Shown: positions 1 to 12,690 of the stretch, piece by piece
Position numbering within the stretch: position 1 is the stretch's first letter
Layout: each line of letters begins with the position of its first letter
Assembly (NCBI GenBank): GCA_007922225.1
Contig: ML679970.1
Location: 39,353,460-39,417,459 of the forward strand
Length of the DNA stretch: 64,000 bases
Direction: 5' to 3'
Source of the DNA: Emydura subglobosa
Lineage: Eukaryota; Chordata; Testudines; Chelidae
Notes under the pieces: generated by a model
Told to the model about the DNA's origin: nothing
The model's input: only the letters and a program-made list of their open reading frames with translations
Database searches by the model: none
Made by a program: the position numbers and the translations under genes

Positions 1-3000
1 AGCAGAGTATAAATTGTGTGTTGGCTCCTGTGTGGGAAATCTGTGCCAGGATGGATTCCCCCCTAAGGATGATATCCTTTATCAGCTTTCACTTGGTGGT
101 AGGTTTAGTGGCTAATGCCTGTGTTGTATGTTAAAGGAAACCTGTGATTAACACATTGAAAATCAGCCGGTTTATAGAACAAGGTCCTAAATTTTAAGAT
201 AACTGATTTCCCATATTTTGTGTCTATATTGTGACAAATATGGCACTCTCCTGCAATATCCTCAGAAGACCTTATTGTATTAAATGTATGTATTAAGGTG
301 GGCTGGAATGGTATGTAACTTCCCTAAGGGGAGATGTGACAGATGTAAGATCTGAGAAGTGTAATGAAGTTCAAAAACAATACTGAAAATGTGCCATACA
401 GGCATGGATTTTTGGGACAGTAAGTGTTAAGTGGATTTCCTGGGGAATCCCCGGGGAGAGGTGATTGCAAATTCCCCAACTCCCGGTGATGCAAAAACCT
501 AGCTTTGTGAAGCTATGTCCTGAAGAGAGGGTCATTTTCTTCTGATTTACCTGTCACAGAAGGCCAAAATCAAAGGCTTGAGCAGTATAAAATAATGGCT
601 GATCTGCCCAGCCTTTATTCTGGTTGTCTAAAACAGATGAACTAGTAAACATGGGGAAAACCCACCTGGGTGTTCTGAAGGACTAAAACCTACCAGAGCT
701 CTAGGTTGGAGTTGGAGGTGACTTCTGGTAAGCTTTCTAGCATGCACGTAAGATCTTTTATTGTTTTAATATGTTCTCTCTGTAATGATTTTACCTTAAG
801 AATATTAGGAGCTGGATGGTAACTTATAAGGACAGGCAATACACTGGTCAGAGTCCTCTGAAAGAAGGCAAAGCACAGGTAGTCTGGCTTCATGGGGATA
901 TCCCAATGTAAGGCAGGGAGCTGTGCAGATTTAAAATCCCTGGTCAAGAGAATGGGAGAAGTGTGTTTTCATCCAAGAGAGGTGACAGCTAGGAGCCGGA
1001 GGCCTAAACTGGGTGCCATGGACAGGTAACACAGGTGAAGCTGCCCTGAAACTGTGACATATAATGCACATGTGTGAATCAAAAGCCAAACAAATGTAAT
1101 GCTGGGAAATAAACTGGACTGTGGGCCAAATTCTCTTCCCTACCATACAGGCACAACTTCATGAAAATGAGAGAAGGAGTTGTGAGTGTCAAGAGAAGAA
1201 TTTGTCCCAGATGTGACTGGCTAACTTTGTAGCCATTCATTCTCTAGAAATGCACTTTACAATCAAATGTATAATGGGATTTACATGCAACTTCTATGTG
1301 TAGGAGGCAGCTCAGAGGAGGTAGTTCCCATATGAATGCATGGGAAAGTATTTATATATATATACACATACAAAGGACGTATGCACCTGCTGATGTGCTT
1401 AAGCTTACCAGAAAAAGACAGACTTGGGAGGGAAGAGCTCTTAAAATAATTAACCAAATAAAAAATAAAAGCAAAAGATGTGGGAGGAGCAGGGAGAAAA
1501 TTAGACAGGGAAAGACGGTGATAAGCTAAATGGATTTCCATGTTCCTCCAGCACAAATTTCTCTTTCCAATTGTGCACACAGTGGTGAAAGATATCAATG
1601 CTGCTCCACTTCCTGGCCTGCCCCAAGGTCACTATCCAGTCTGTTTATTTGGTTTACAAAAGGCTAAGGGAGGATGTTTGTGTAGCAGAGGGAAATTACT
1701 ATGGACTTTCACCCTCAGGATCTTCAACTGAGTGTGCCAGTGTCCATAAAAAATATTTATTGTTGCTGAAGTATATTGAACGGGAGCTTTGAAAGGGGAA
1801 AGGAAGGAGAGCTCTCATTCTCATACTAACTGCCTTCCTATATGGGCTCCAGCCATTTGGTTTCTGCAGGGCAGAGGAAATGAAAAAAAATAAGAAAAAA
1901 TTGTTGGTACCTATAGCATTAGAGTATTTTCAGGCCATGTCACTGAGCCTATCCAGTCACTGGTGCCATAGACAATAGGGAAGTAGTCATCAGTATGAAT
2001 AATTATTATGTACCTAAAAGGCTAAATTGTGGCTTTGACACAAGCCTTGGGCAAGTAGTAGTACAGTACATGGTTTCATTACTTCACGTGCAGATCAGGA
2101 ACCAGATGGTGACTCAGACAGTCATATTCTGGTTCCCAGTTCCCCTTTGCTCTGGGGGATAAGGGAAATAATCTGCCATTATCCACTGTCAAATACTGAC
2201 AAATGCTGAACCATTGTAAATGCATTTTAGGCGTTAGAAAATAAATGTACATTTTAAAAGGCAGGAATGCAATGTAAATAATAACCACAACAAGAGGCTT
2301 CAAGATTATTTTGCATATGTCACTATCCTAGCTGCTTTACAGGACGTCCAAAAAGGAGGTTCTCTCCTCCCCTCCACCAGAGTCCTGCTGCCAGTTTAGT
2401 TATACTCCTTTGCCCATTTGGAGTGGCCACTAGGTAGCTGGCTGTGAGAAGCAGGATTAGGAACATGGCATTGCTTCACATCTAAACCCCACTTTTCCTA
2501 CAGGAACCAATGGGAAGTGAGTTTAAACCGACAGGTAGGAAAGCCTTCACTCCTTGGGTTATCTGCAGAGGCCAGTATGAGGTGACTTCCTGTAAGGGAA
2601 GAACATGCGGCCATGTTCTGTCCCCAGAGCTTGATTCACATCCTCTCTGGGTAGAACTGCACTTCTGCACTTCCACCTAATACAGGCCACTGAGATCACT
2701 GAGCCTGTCTCCTTCCATGGTTTTACTGACTATTACACATCTACAAACTGGATACAAACTAAGAATGTAAGAGCAAAACGAACCACCCTTCAGCAAAACG
2801 GTTTCATCAGTGTGGCCGACTGAGATGGAAAAGGATAGGGAGGGCAGCCCAGAAATAATTATTCATCTATGTTAGAAAATAGCTATTTTTCTCACTCTTC
2901 GCTCAGATTTGGACTAAGGACAGAAGTACTGAATCCCAGCAGTAAAAGGCTAAGAAATACAAAATAATTCTTTTTTCATATGAAGCAAATTGCACAAACA

Positions 3001-3772
3001 AAATTGAAAACTGACCTTTCTGTAAAGAACTCCTAATATGCTCTGTATAGTCCACTGCCAACGCCAGTTCACTCAAGCAGCTCAACTTATTGTGGGAAGT
3101 CCAATGCACTGCAATCCCGTATTTCTGGCCTATTCCTTCTCGTAACCCTAATGATGGCAACCCTCCTTCTAGCCTTCGACAACTGAATGGGCTTCCATTC
3201 TTAGCCTGTGCACTGTGTTCTGAGGGATTGGGCACAATCTCCCCTTCCTGGCACTGCATGTGCTGCTCCTGCAGTGCTCCCAGCTTGGGAGTCATATTTC
3301 ATCCAAATTTACATCGGGTGAGAGCATTCCCCATCTGCTACTACTCTGCTGGGCCAACCAGAAACTTTTCATTTTATACCATTCCTAAAGGAATAAGATT
3401 CCCAGCAGCATGGAGATAGGAGAGCTAGTGTTTAAGGAAAGGTGGTGTGGTTTATAGTGGGCTTTGAAGGTCATATAATGAATTGTTGAAATGAGCAAAG
3501 GAGAGCATGGGCATACACAACCCTAACCCAGCATTGCACAGAACTGCCATGTTTTAGGCAAAGGCTGGTAGGAAATTTTGAACATACTTTAAGGCTGAAA
3601 TGACCCAGTATGCATTGCACAATCTTCAGCTTTCTGGAAAGCTCTAGCACATTTACAGAGCATCTGTGACACAGAAAGAGGGAAGCTGTTAGTGTGACAT
3701 TAGAGGGTGCAATGGAAATGCAATAAAATACAGAAACACAAACAAAATAAACTGTACAAACTTTAAAGGTAT
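1..3772. other. Unassigned non-coding sequence
   Basis: No open frame exceeds about 130 codons and none resembles a known protein. No transposon end, SINE box or CR1 3' signature was recognised. An AT-repeat (tatatatata) lies near 1352-1361. Confidence 0.4.
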
Positions 3773-4060
3773 ATGTGCCTTTCCTTGCTTTTCTCTTCCC
3801 CTGTTTTTTTCTATTCGTCTCTCGCTTTATTTCTTTCCTTTCACGGTTTCTTTTTTCTTCCCTTGTTTACCACTCTCTGTACCATTTTCTCTTTCTCTGA
3901 AAAGAAAATGGCAGCCTTTCCAGTTCTGTCTCTCAATTTCCTCCCTATGTTCATTTAATCTCTCATTAATTGCCACATGTTCCATTCTCTTCCAATCTTA
4001 CTTATCTCTGCCTTGGAACCTTCACCTTCTTCTATTTCCCCACCCTTCTTTTCTTCTGGC
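3773..4060. repeat. Pyrimidine-rich tract
   Basis: The plus strand is dominated by C and T, most strongly at 3773-3900, with interrupted tttct/ttccc phrases. It opens a 61-codon Phe/Leu/Ser frame that is explained by composition alone. Such tracts can be decayed microsatellites. Confidence 0.5.
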
Positions 4061-5772
4061 CTTAACACATACGCACGCATCAGTGGAAAATGACTCTTAC
4101 ATTTTAAACTAAATTGAATAGCCAGACAACCATTTGTTTGATATCAGATGGACCTACAGGAAGGTAGTGTAAAGAACTATCCCCCTTTTTTGCTGATTTC
4201 GCTTTCTTCTAATGTTTCTGTAGAGCTAGCTGAGCTCTCTTCTCCTTCACAGCATGGCCACAGGGCTGTACAACACAGCACTGGTCCAGCTAGCTACAGA
4301 CAGTCATTTCTCATGTAATGTCTTCAGCCTTTAAAAAGACTACTACCCTCTTTTTCTACAGACCATGTGAGCCACTGGTGCACCTCACATGGCTTAATAC
4401 CAGCACCCGTGCAAGTGACTAAACACTTAGAATAAAGTGCAAAATAACTTCAGGGAGCTGTTTTTCACTACTAGAATTGCCTTTATTACCACGAGATGCT
4501 CCATCTCCCTCTCACAGTTTAGTCTTCATCCTCTCCTGACTATATTCAGGACCTGTGTCTACCATGATCCTCTAGCCACAGAATTTCCCACATGACCCAC
4601 CCCCTTCCCACAGAACTATGTTCCCAGATTTAAGATCCATTAAAACAAGTGTTTCTCGCCCCTATGATTGAGAAGAATACACTTAGCTCATGTTTTTGAG
4701 GTTATCTGATGCAATGCTGCTCATCTGCATCTGCAGACAGCCTGAAACATTAATGTTGTAAACTGCAGTCCTAACACTGAAGCTTAAAGATGACAATGTA
4801 AATACCAATGGTAACTATTTCACTGCTGATGGTTTAAACAACCAGCAAATGTGTTTATCTCACAATCCCAGACTATGTCCCCAGGTACCAAAAGCCCCAA
4901 CTGTACCCTATCCAGCTGTCAAAACATCTGGATTTCCCCCTTTCTTGATGGCAATATGGTCTGAGTCACATCAATGGGGGAAAGAGCTCAAAAGACAAGA
5001 ATATAATATGTGGAGCAGAGAAAACACAGTGAAAATGGAATGGGAGGCAGAGAGGTAATGGGTACATGACCTACAATATTTTAAGATACCCAAAGCTGAT
5101 GCCCTTAAGAACAGGATTGGAGTGTCTCCTGGGTTTCTCTGTGAGGCTTCCTGGTATAGTTTCTTAAATGAGACTTGGAAATAGAGCTAGTGCCGATTTG
5201 GGGGGGGGGGCGGCTATGGGGCGCTCTAATAATGTGATGACAAGTTACCGAGCAGAGCCTGTGTGCAGCACACTCATTCTTTCCCCCTTCTCCTTCAGAC
5301 TGTGGCAATATACATAATGAGCTCTAACAACTATCTCCTCTCAGTCAACCCCCTCCCTCTCTGCCATCAGCCTTCTACAGAACAGCCCAGCCCAGCCCAC
5401 CCCATTCTTCCCCGTAGTCATTTTAGCCAATAGCTGGAATCTTCCAGGAAATCAGACAAGACAAGAGCCGAGTCATTCCTCTGCCAGCTGCCCAATCAGA
5501 CAGCAGGGAGAGGAGATTTAAGAGGAAACTAATTTGAAAAAAGCAGCTCTTTGCTTTTTCTCAGGACTTGGCTTCTGTGTAGCATGACACACAAAAAACA
5601 AGCTCTTGGATGACATCACCCAAGTGAAAACCAGGCAGAAGTAAGACGGGGGAATGGAGGGAGGCAAAGCTCTGAATTAGGCTTTACACAGACATGCACA
5701 GCCCAAAGTGCATGTCAGAACACGAGTAAAAGGCTTGCTTCAAGAATCCAAGAGAAATCCAGTCCCCTCCCC
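4061..5772. other. Unassigned non-coding sequence
   Basis: An 11-base G run lies at 5200-5210 and an imperfect (cccag)n stretch near 5384-5399. No gene or named repeat was recognised. Confidence 0.4.
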
Positions 5773-5949
5773 TGTATCAGATATCGATCGATTAGAGCTT
5801 ACTTCTGAGGAAGATACACAGCAGTCATGTTCATGATAAGATCCTTTAATGCTCTATCGTGTATGGCTGAGGTTAGCTTAAATAAGGTATTTTACACACA
5901 GCACCACCAAGTGGCTAAACTGTACAAGACAGTTTCACATGCCATTACA
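5773..5949 (-). mobile_element. Probable 3' LTR of a Ty3/Gypsy element
   Basis: Read on the minus strand, a purine-rich stretch (aaatgggaaga, polypurine-tract position) is followed by TGTAATGGCATG. About 177 bases later comes ...TCTGATACA, so the ends form the TGTA...TACA inverted pair expected of an LTR. Inside are an ATTAAA and an AT-rich TATTTAA box. Its position directly after the integrase-derived fragment supports a 3' LTR. No second LTR is visible, and the outer boundary is set by pattern only. Confidence 0.5.
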
Positions 5950-6470
5950 TCTTCCCATTTAGGTTCTGCATTCCCACCATTTACAATATTTACACTATCA
6001 TGCTATCTTTGAAATTCAGTCTGTAACAGTCTAAGTGTCTCTGAATCATATTGATTTTCTAATAACACAACCTGAACACACAACAACTTGGCCATCTGGT
6101 TGTCCATTAGTTGCAATGGTTGGCTGCAGCTGGTCCTGAATCCTGGAGTCGTCGTCTTCTTGTTCTCCATCCGCCATCTGTAGAGTTTGCTCTTATTGTT
6201 CTTTCTGAGGAGCAAACTGCAGATGTCAATGGTTTCTATTGAACTCTCCACTGTCGGTCTCAATCGCACATGATCTGGGCACTGAACTGTTTTTTTTTAT
6301 GACAGCTGGAGTTGTCCATACCTTTTCTCCTTCCAATTTGACAAGAACACAGTCACTAGGCTCTAGACTTTGGACAGTTCTCGAACTGGATGGAGTCTGT
6401 TGCAAAAGTATTCATAAGCTCTTTTAGCCTTTTTATCCAATTTAGCAAATTGGTGTGGGGATGGGTGGTG
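5950..6470 (-). pseudogene. Ty3/Gypsy pol relic: integrase C-terminal region
   Basis: On the minus strand one frame reads FAKLDKKAKRAYEYFCNRLH. After a frameshift near the SKV stop, the next reads LEPSDCVLVKLEGEKVWTTP and then ETDSGEFNRNH. This is the order of the integrase tail in vertebrate Ty3/Gypsy pol: a helix with K-x-x-Y, an L-x-P-x-D-x-V strand, a basic G-E-K-x-W segment, and R-S-x-x-x-E-T-x-x-G-x-x-x-R-N-R. The rest of pol and gag is missing upstream (higher coordinates), so the copy is 5'-truncated. At least one frameshift and several stops show it is dead. Confidence 0.72.
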
Positions 6471-6986
6471 TGCAGTGTTTCTCAATGTTTTTGATTCCAG
6501 GGACCGGCTTCCTATACAGTGTCAGGGAGATCTCAGGGAGCAGTGGTTCTCAACCTTTTTGGGCTCAGTACCCATTTGTAAATGTTTATGGCCTGTCGCA
6601 ACCCAGTAAATAACCTAGGGATGGAGGCCCTGGGGTGATTTTAGTCGGGTTCTGTCTCCTGGGGGGTTGGGTCCTGCCTGGCCCTCACCCCACACTGGCG
6701 GCTTCTGTGTGGTGGGGTTGGCTGGCTTGGCTCTCCACTCCGGGCATTGCGATCTCCGGGATTACAGTGCTGCTCAGGTTTGGCCCTGCCCACCTGCCTG
6801 GACCAAATCTGGGTGAGTGGCGTGGTGACCTGGTTCAGGGGGCTGCAGTGCCACTCACTCAAATTCGGTCTATCCAGACTTCTGCCGTCATGACGGCTGG
6901 GCCAAACCTGAGTGGTGCTGGAACCCCTGAGGTCGCAGTGCCTGGAACATTCTAGCGACCCAATTTTGGGTGTTCAGAAACCTTGG
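6471..6986. mobile_element. hAT-like non-autonomous element(s), possibly two overlapping ends
   Basis: Two starts of hAT type occur close together: cagtgtttctcaatg at 6473 and cagtggttctcaacc at 6541. The right side ends ttcagaaaccttgg at 6986, an imperfect reverse complement of the second start. The interior is GC-rich and contains 'gcgaccca' next to the right end, as in other hAT elements with these termini. No matching 8-bp duplication was found. Open frames across it are compositional. Confidence 0.5.
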
Positions 6987-9612
6987 ACTAGAGCTTGCCA
7001 GGACTACTGACTTTATTGTGGGAGCAGGTGAATTGAAACTTGCCTCACAGAACTTGATCTAGGGAGAGTAAGACAGAAATAATCTATTATTCCTGGAAAC
7101 AAGGGGCAGTAGCAGTCCTTCTGCCAAGCTACAGTCCAGAGCCTATTAAATGCAGATTCCTTTCCCTGCTCCACCTTCCATTGTCAGGGCAACACTCCCC
7201 AGGGTTGACGTCAAAGCTGCCTTTCGTTCGCTGCACAGTCTTCCTTTTTGCTGGCTTGTCTGGCTAAGACACAAAGAGAGCTGTAGCTGTGCAGCAAACT
7301 CTATTTTGATTATGATTCCAAACACATCCAAGTATTTGGGAGAAAAGTCTCCTTCCCAGCCCAACAATTTCAAGATTTCCAAATGAAAATTCAAAGTGTC
7401 TCCTCTCCTGAATAAATGATCTTCCACCCTCTTTGCATCATTAATCATCCCCTCACCCATTCCCTCCTGAATTCTTGCCCTGTATCTTATCTAGTATTCA
7501 TTTGTCGTGAATTATTTAGATGTTAGGATCTGCAGGCCAGAGACAGTCTCCCTTTCCTGGCGTGTGACACACACAGAGCGTAAACCTACCACATCGCTAT
7601 GTCAGGGATACTCAGAGAGAAACCCTGCCCACCTGCAGAGAAAATGCTGCATTTGGGAATGGATCTCCGTATGTATCAGGGTAGCACTCAGACTCAGTGA
7701 CACTGGAAAGGTGGGGGAGGGAGGATATTAGGTGGCATGATGACACCTGTCCAACTCCTTCAACCTGGAGCAGATTGGGCCAAACTGGTTTAGGAGACTA
7801 AGCTCAGTCAAATGTTGGCTAAAGAAGTGCTGGTCCACACAGGATCACAGCTAAGAACAGGTGCTGGAACTACGGGTGCAGGGTGTGTTGCTGCACTGGC
7901 CTGAAATGGTTTCCATCATATACAGGGTTTACAGTTTGGTTCAATGGCTCTCAGCACCCCCACTGTACAAATTGCTCCAGCCTCCCTGCAACTGAGCACC
8001 CTTGTGCTTCACCCCTTCCCCTCCTGCTGCGCATATACTCATCCCCCTGGAATGTTTCTTACTTAGGGGAGATGGAGAATGGGCTGGGCTGGGCTGTGGT
8101 GAGGTTGGCTATACTAACTCGGGATGTCCTCAATTATTGCCTTACCTATGGCACTTTGGAGGGCCAAAGATCTGGCCCTTTGAGTATGGGTTAGTGCAGG
8201 CAGAATAAGGCTGCAGACACACTACAAACTGGAATTTCTATTCATTGCAACTTCTAGCTTTTGCCTTTAAACGCCAACTCTCCAAACAAGTGAATACGGC
8301 TCACAAAGGAATCAGAATAAAGTGAAATGACAGAGTCACATGTGCATGTAGGGACTGACAGGATAACTAGCTGTTGGAGCTCTCCCAATCTGAGACGCCT
8401 ACAGGCTCTGGTTGTTTGCATTAAAATCTGATTACATTTTGAATTCCTGGCTTTGACAACAAGGTTCAGGGCACTTGCTAAGATATTTCCTGATAGGGAA
8501 TGCCCTCCCTCGCTGTTGCCCTATTCTCAGGTGTGTCACAATGACTCTTCTACATTTGAAGTGGGATAGAAGGCACTGGGTTCCATTCTCCGAATGTAGG
8601 AGGCCTGCAGGGCCCCTCCTTTCCTTCTAAAATGTCTAAGACAGGGGCTGGGGATATCTTTGCTCTTCTTAAGTGTCTGAAATTAATATATGGATTCATA
8701 GAGAATGACTCCCAAAGGCAGGGCTACTTTTGTTTGAACACGTCCATGAAGGCTTACTTACTTTGTAAACCCAAAACTGGACGGAATTCAGGACATTTAA
8801 CTCCATGCTGAGACATGGGATCACCACTGCTCACTAGTGGGGTTTTTGAGCTATTCGTAGTTACCAAGCCAAAGAAGAACACACTCTTGATGGCTGGCAA
8901 ATAGCCCTTTCCTCCAGCATCTCTGGTGCCAGACTGACAGAACACCATATCCTCACCCTAGACCAAAGTCTACTCCAATTCCCAGTATGCATAAAGTGCA
9001 AGTTAGAATAGGACTGCCAGTACTTCAATGCACAGCTTGGTGACCACACTTACACAGAGAAAACTGAACTTCCTGGAAAACTAAACCAGTTCACAGTTAT
9101 GCAGAATACTACTTATTACCTGGGTAGTGAAAGGAAATTTTTACTCAAGAACATACTCTTCTGAAGTGGGGGGGGGGGGGGCGGAGGGGGCGCGGAAAGC
9201 ACTCAATGAAGACTCTGAATATAATGCCTGCTCATGTTCTTCAGCCAAAATACAAGCAAACTCATAAAAGAAGTAGCTGGACATATTGTTTATCCTCCAG
9301 CTCTTTCCTTAAGATCCTTCTAATGTTCTCAGATAAGTACTTAATGTACTCACTGCTGCTCTCTTAAGCTAGACTTCAACACATCAGAAAGGAGAGTCCA
9401 TTTTGCCAGAGCTCTTGTAATGAATTCTGAGACAGGAAGAACCAAGCTACCCTGAACCCTGGCTTCATGATGCAAAATTTACAAGAACACCTGGGCTGTG
9501 TCTATAGCGGCAATTGTTGGGAAGTCTCCTACTGCTATAGCCCATGTTATGACAGAAATAGTGGGAATGCTATGCAGACAGGGCGTAGGAGATTTTATCA
9601 TGTTTCATGTAT
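6987..9612. other. Unassigned non-coding sequence with a 14-base G run
   Basis: A run of 14 G occupies 9168-9181 and is followed by a further G-rich stretch. No exon or named transposon was recognised. Confidence 0.4.
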
Positions 9613-9850
9613 TTCAAAACAAGAAGGGATGACTATGCTCATCTAGTATGACATATTGTATAACACAGGCCAGAGAACTTCCCCACAACAATTCCTAGAG
9701 CAGATCTGTCAGAAAAACATCCAATCTTGTCTTTAAAATGGTCAGTGAGGGAGAATCTACCACGAACCTTGGTAAATTGTTCTAATGGTTAATTACGCTC
9801 ACTGTTAAAAATTTACACCTTATTTCCAGCCTGAATTTGCCAGGCTTCTC
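9613..9850 (-). mobile_element. CR1 LINE 3' end, antisense
   Basis: The plus strand contains gatgactatgctcatctag, the reverse complement of the CR1 3' signature 'ctagatgatcataatggtcc'. It then runs into 'ttccaatggttaatta' equivalents and 'aaatttacaccttatttcc', the antisense of the end of ORF2. It is the same subfamily as the longer copy at 52900-54348, and it stops abruptly near 9850, as expected of a 5'-truncated copy. Confidence 0.75.
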
Positions 9851-11270
9851 AAAGGAGGCCTGGATAACATAGTGGCAAAAACACCAGAGGCTTGTCTGCA
9901 CTAGTGTTCCCCACTCATGGGAGACTCCACAAAACTGCCAAGTGTAAACAATGCCCGTAGGCCCCATTCAGGTTCTTCCTGCAGTACAATACCATCCAAC
10001 TGCTGTGCCTACCTTCTTTTCTCTGTAACCATATGGGCTTGAAGTGTACTTTAAAAAAAAAAAAGAATAAATAAATGATAAATTAATAAAAAATGAAAGT
10101 TGAGATTCTCTCCGAATCATGAGTCCTGGAGCTGGGACTTTAAGAAAAACACCAAAGAGCAGGAGGGTTGGTATAATAAGCGAGGGCAACTCCAGCAGCA
10201 CTCACTGCTATGGAGTGATGCTCTGTGTCAATGCTAGATACTTGCGGATGCTGTATCAACAGAGACAGAGTTGTAGGATGGAGATCTTTACTGACCATGT
10301 ATGGAAGCCATACTACATGCTGAGATAGGGGTGGGTCTGGCAAGCACCTGGCCTAGCCCAGTTTGCATGCTAAGCCCCTGACATCACACTAAATTCAGTC
10401 CCTCCTGAAACCTGACCCATTTTCTTCAGTTCCACTCATCATACTATATCCAGACTATGCAAGATGATGACTCTGTTAATAAACTTCCTGTCCTAAAGTA
10501 TGTGCATTTGTGTGCATTTTCATTTCGGGGTATGTAAAGGGCTATTTCCTAGTAAAAAGTAAGGCTGAAAATTTTCAGCTACTTCTTGTTAGTTCCAATA
10601 CACCAACTAACAATCTTTATCACCTTCCACAAAATGATTGCAATGAATGGGCCTGTTGCGCTCTGGCTCCCAGGGGTACTGGTTTTCCATTAAAATCAAT
10701 GGGAACAATTAGGAAAATTTTAATGCAGCATGCTGGAATTTCCATTCTGGTTTAAAGCCCCTGCTGCCTTTACTTCTCTGTCTCTGCTGTGCTTGCTCTG
10801 GGGCAGCTGGCTGCAGAGATGTAAGGAACCACCAGTGTTCCTTTGAGAGGATATGAGTCAAGGAACCTGCTGCACCGTTTTATGGGGAAGTGTGACTCAG
10901 TGCATGTAGCACTAGCCTTGTTCTCCACGGCCTTGCAGAAGGTGATAAAATTGTGTAATCCCCAAGACAGCTCACTAAACATCCTAATTCTGCTGATCCT
11001 CCCAGGGGAGGGGCACCTCTACTGAGTACTGTGCGTTAGCCGATTTCTTAGAATAAACTACTATAGCTCCTGGTGAGCTCATCAAGTGGGAGGCAGGATG
11101 CTGGGCTGCCTGCCATGCTGTGAGACAAACAAGGAGCAACAGAAGCACTCGATTGATCAAGAGCTCTGCAATGATTTGGCAGAAGCCTGTTGTTTAGTCT
11201 ACTTGCTCCTTCTTCATAGAGCAGGGGACAAAAGTACAAAGGCCACAGTGAAAGCAGGCAGAAGCGGGGT
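9851..11270. other. Unassigned non-coding sequence
   Basis: A 12-base A run followed by AT-rich text lies at 10051-10092. No coding or transposon signal was recognised. Confidence 0.35.
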
Positions 11271-11600
11271 TAAGGGGAGAGAGGAGAGAGACTGCTGAGA
11301 GGGTGGGAGAAAAAGTGAAGAGAGGGAACACGAGACTAGTCAGGGAGTGGGGGATGGGAGGGATGAAAAGGAAAGACGGAGTCAGGGACATCTTGACTTG
11401 TTGGGAGAAAGGGGGAAAACGGGGGAACTGGGCTGAGGGAAAAGTAAGGCGTGAAGTACTGAAGGGGATTGATGGAAGAAGTAAAATATTAAAGAGCAAG
11501 AAACCCTGGAGGGAAGCAAGAAGGGGACAAGGATAGACAGAACAAGCAGGGGAGGAAGGAAGGGAACATCTGAGGGTTTGAGAAGGTGCAGGGAAAATAG
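11271..11600. repeat. Long purine-rich tract
   Basis: The plus strand is strongly G+A biased, with ggga, gaga and aagg phrases broken by few pyrimidines. It gives long compositional frames on both strands (Lys/Arg/Gly on plus, Phe/Pro/Ser/Leu on minus), which I do not treat as genes. Confidence 0.55.
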
Positions 11601-11828
11601 ATGAAGAAATTGTCTGCTGCCAACAGGCAGAGAAAGGGTAGGAAGTTTCCTGAGGGATGGCTCCTCTTCATTCTCAGCACAGTCCTAGAGGCAGGGAGCA
11701 TGGGTTTCATTTGATGCCTGTTCACCAGAAGGGTGAGTACTGGGGGAACATCCCCTGATAACATTAGCACTAGCAAGATTCCCCCGTGCCTGCCCGGTGC
11801 CAGAACCAGTTCTCTGGGCTTGTGCTGC

Positions 11829-11928
11829 ATTTGTGCAGCACCTATCACAGCATGGTCTTGGCCCATGACGGGGGTGCCTGGCTGCTGCAGTACTACAGTG
11901 GGATTAGTAGTAATCGTACTACTACTAA
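11829..11928 (+). mobile_element. SINE 3' tail
   Basis: Reads gtgcagcacctatcacag, 'atggtcttggcccatgac', 'ggggtgcctgg', then a TACTAC/TAGTAG triplet microsatellite. This is the order of the LINE-like tail (gtacagcgcctagcacaatggg...catgactggggctcctagg...(att)n) shared by the SINE copies here. The head is missing. Confidence 0.55.
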
Positions 11929-12690
11929 CTGGTGCAAGGAGCTCTCAGAATCTCCACAAGGTGAAAACTGGCAGACCATATTTCCATCATTAAAAACAAA
12001 ATAAAAAAATGACAATCACCCAACCATCTCCCCCCAAAAACTATTCTCCTCTGGGCCAAGACCATGCTTGGAAAGTTCCTGCCCCAAAGGAATCTGAGAA
12101 ATGTCTGAGCAATTGAAAAGAGAGATTGTTTGTGAAAACTGATAAGTGCTCAATGCCCCTAAACACAGTAATATTCCTGTGATGATGAAAATGCAAATAT
12201 GTTTCTGCTATAATGGGGTGATTTCCCAGCAACTGCCCAAAACTTGTCACTAGCACTTTTATAAAGTCATCTTTTATTCTCACTCTTTCCCAGCTCCTCT
12301 GTCTTAAAACCCACAAGAAAACCCATGATACAGTGGGAGGTGGGAAAATCCAGACCTTGCTACATGAAAAGTTATCTTTTAACAGGTATATTTTCCAGAG
12401 AGAACTATTTTGGTCTTTTCAGCAAGCATGGCTTTGCTAGCGATTTACAAACAGCAGTGACCACAAGTGGTGTTTAGCTCACACTACACATGATTTGTGC
12501 TTTTGGAACTTGAGGGGCTGAATTCTAGTACCACTGTTGCCCTGGAGTCCCGAATGCTCATGATGTGCAGCTGAGTGGCTGTCAGAAAGACCTATGTCTG
12601 CTGATTTGCTACCATATTTATGCCTTGAGGTGAGAAGAGATAAATCTTCAGATTCCGTGCTCTTTTGAAATATACTCTAATTCCACATTG
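11929..12690. other. Unassigned non-coding sequence
   Basis: No repeat, exon or regulatory feature recognised. Confidence 0.35.

Noticed and set aside
3773..3958. Phe/Leu/Ser-rich 61-codon plus frame as a membrane peptide
   Set aside because: It is explained by the pyrimidine-rich tract, and there is no other support.
6541..6986. 8-bp target duplication for the hAT-like element
   Set aside because: The bases before 6541 (tcagggag) and after 6986 (actagagc) do not match, so the boundary or the element identity is uncertain.
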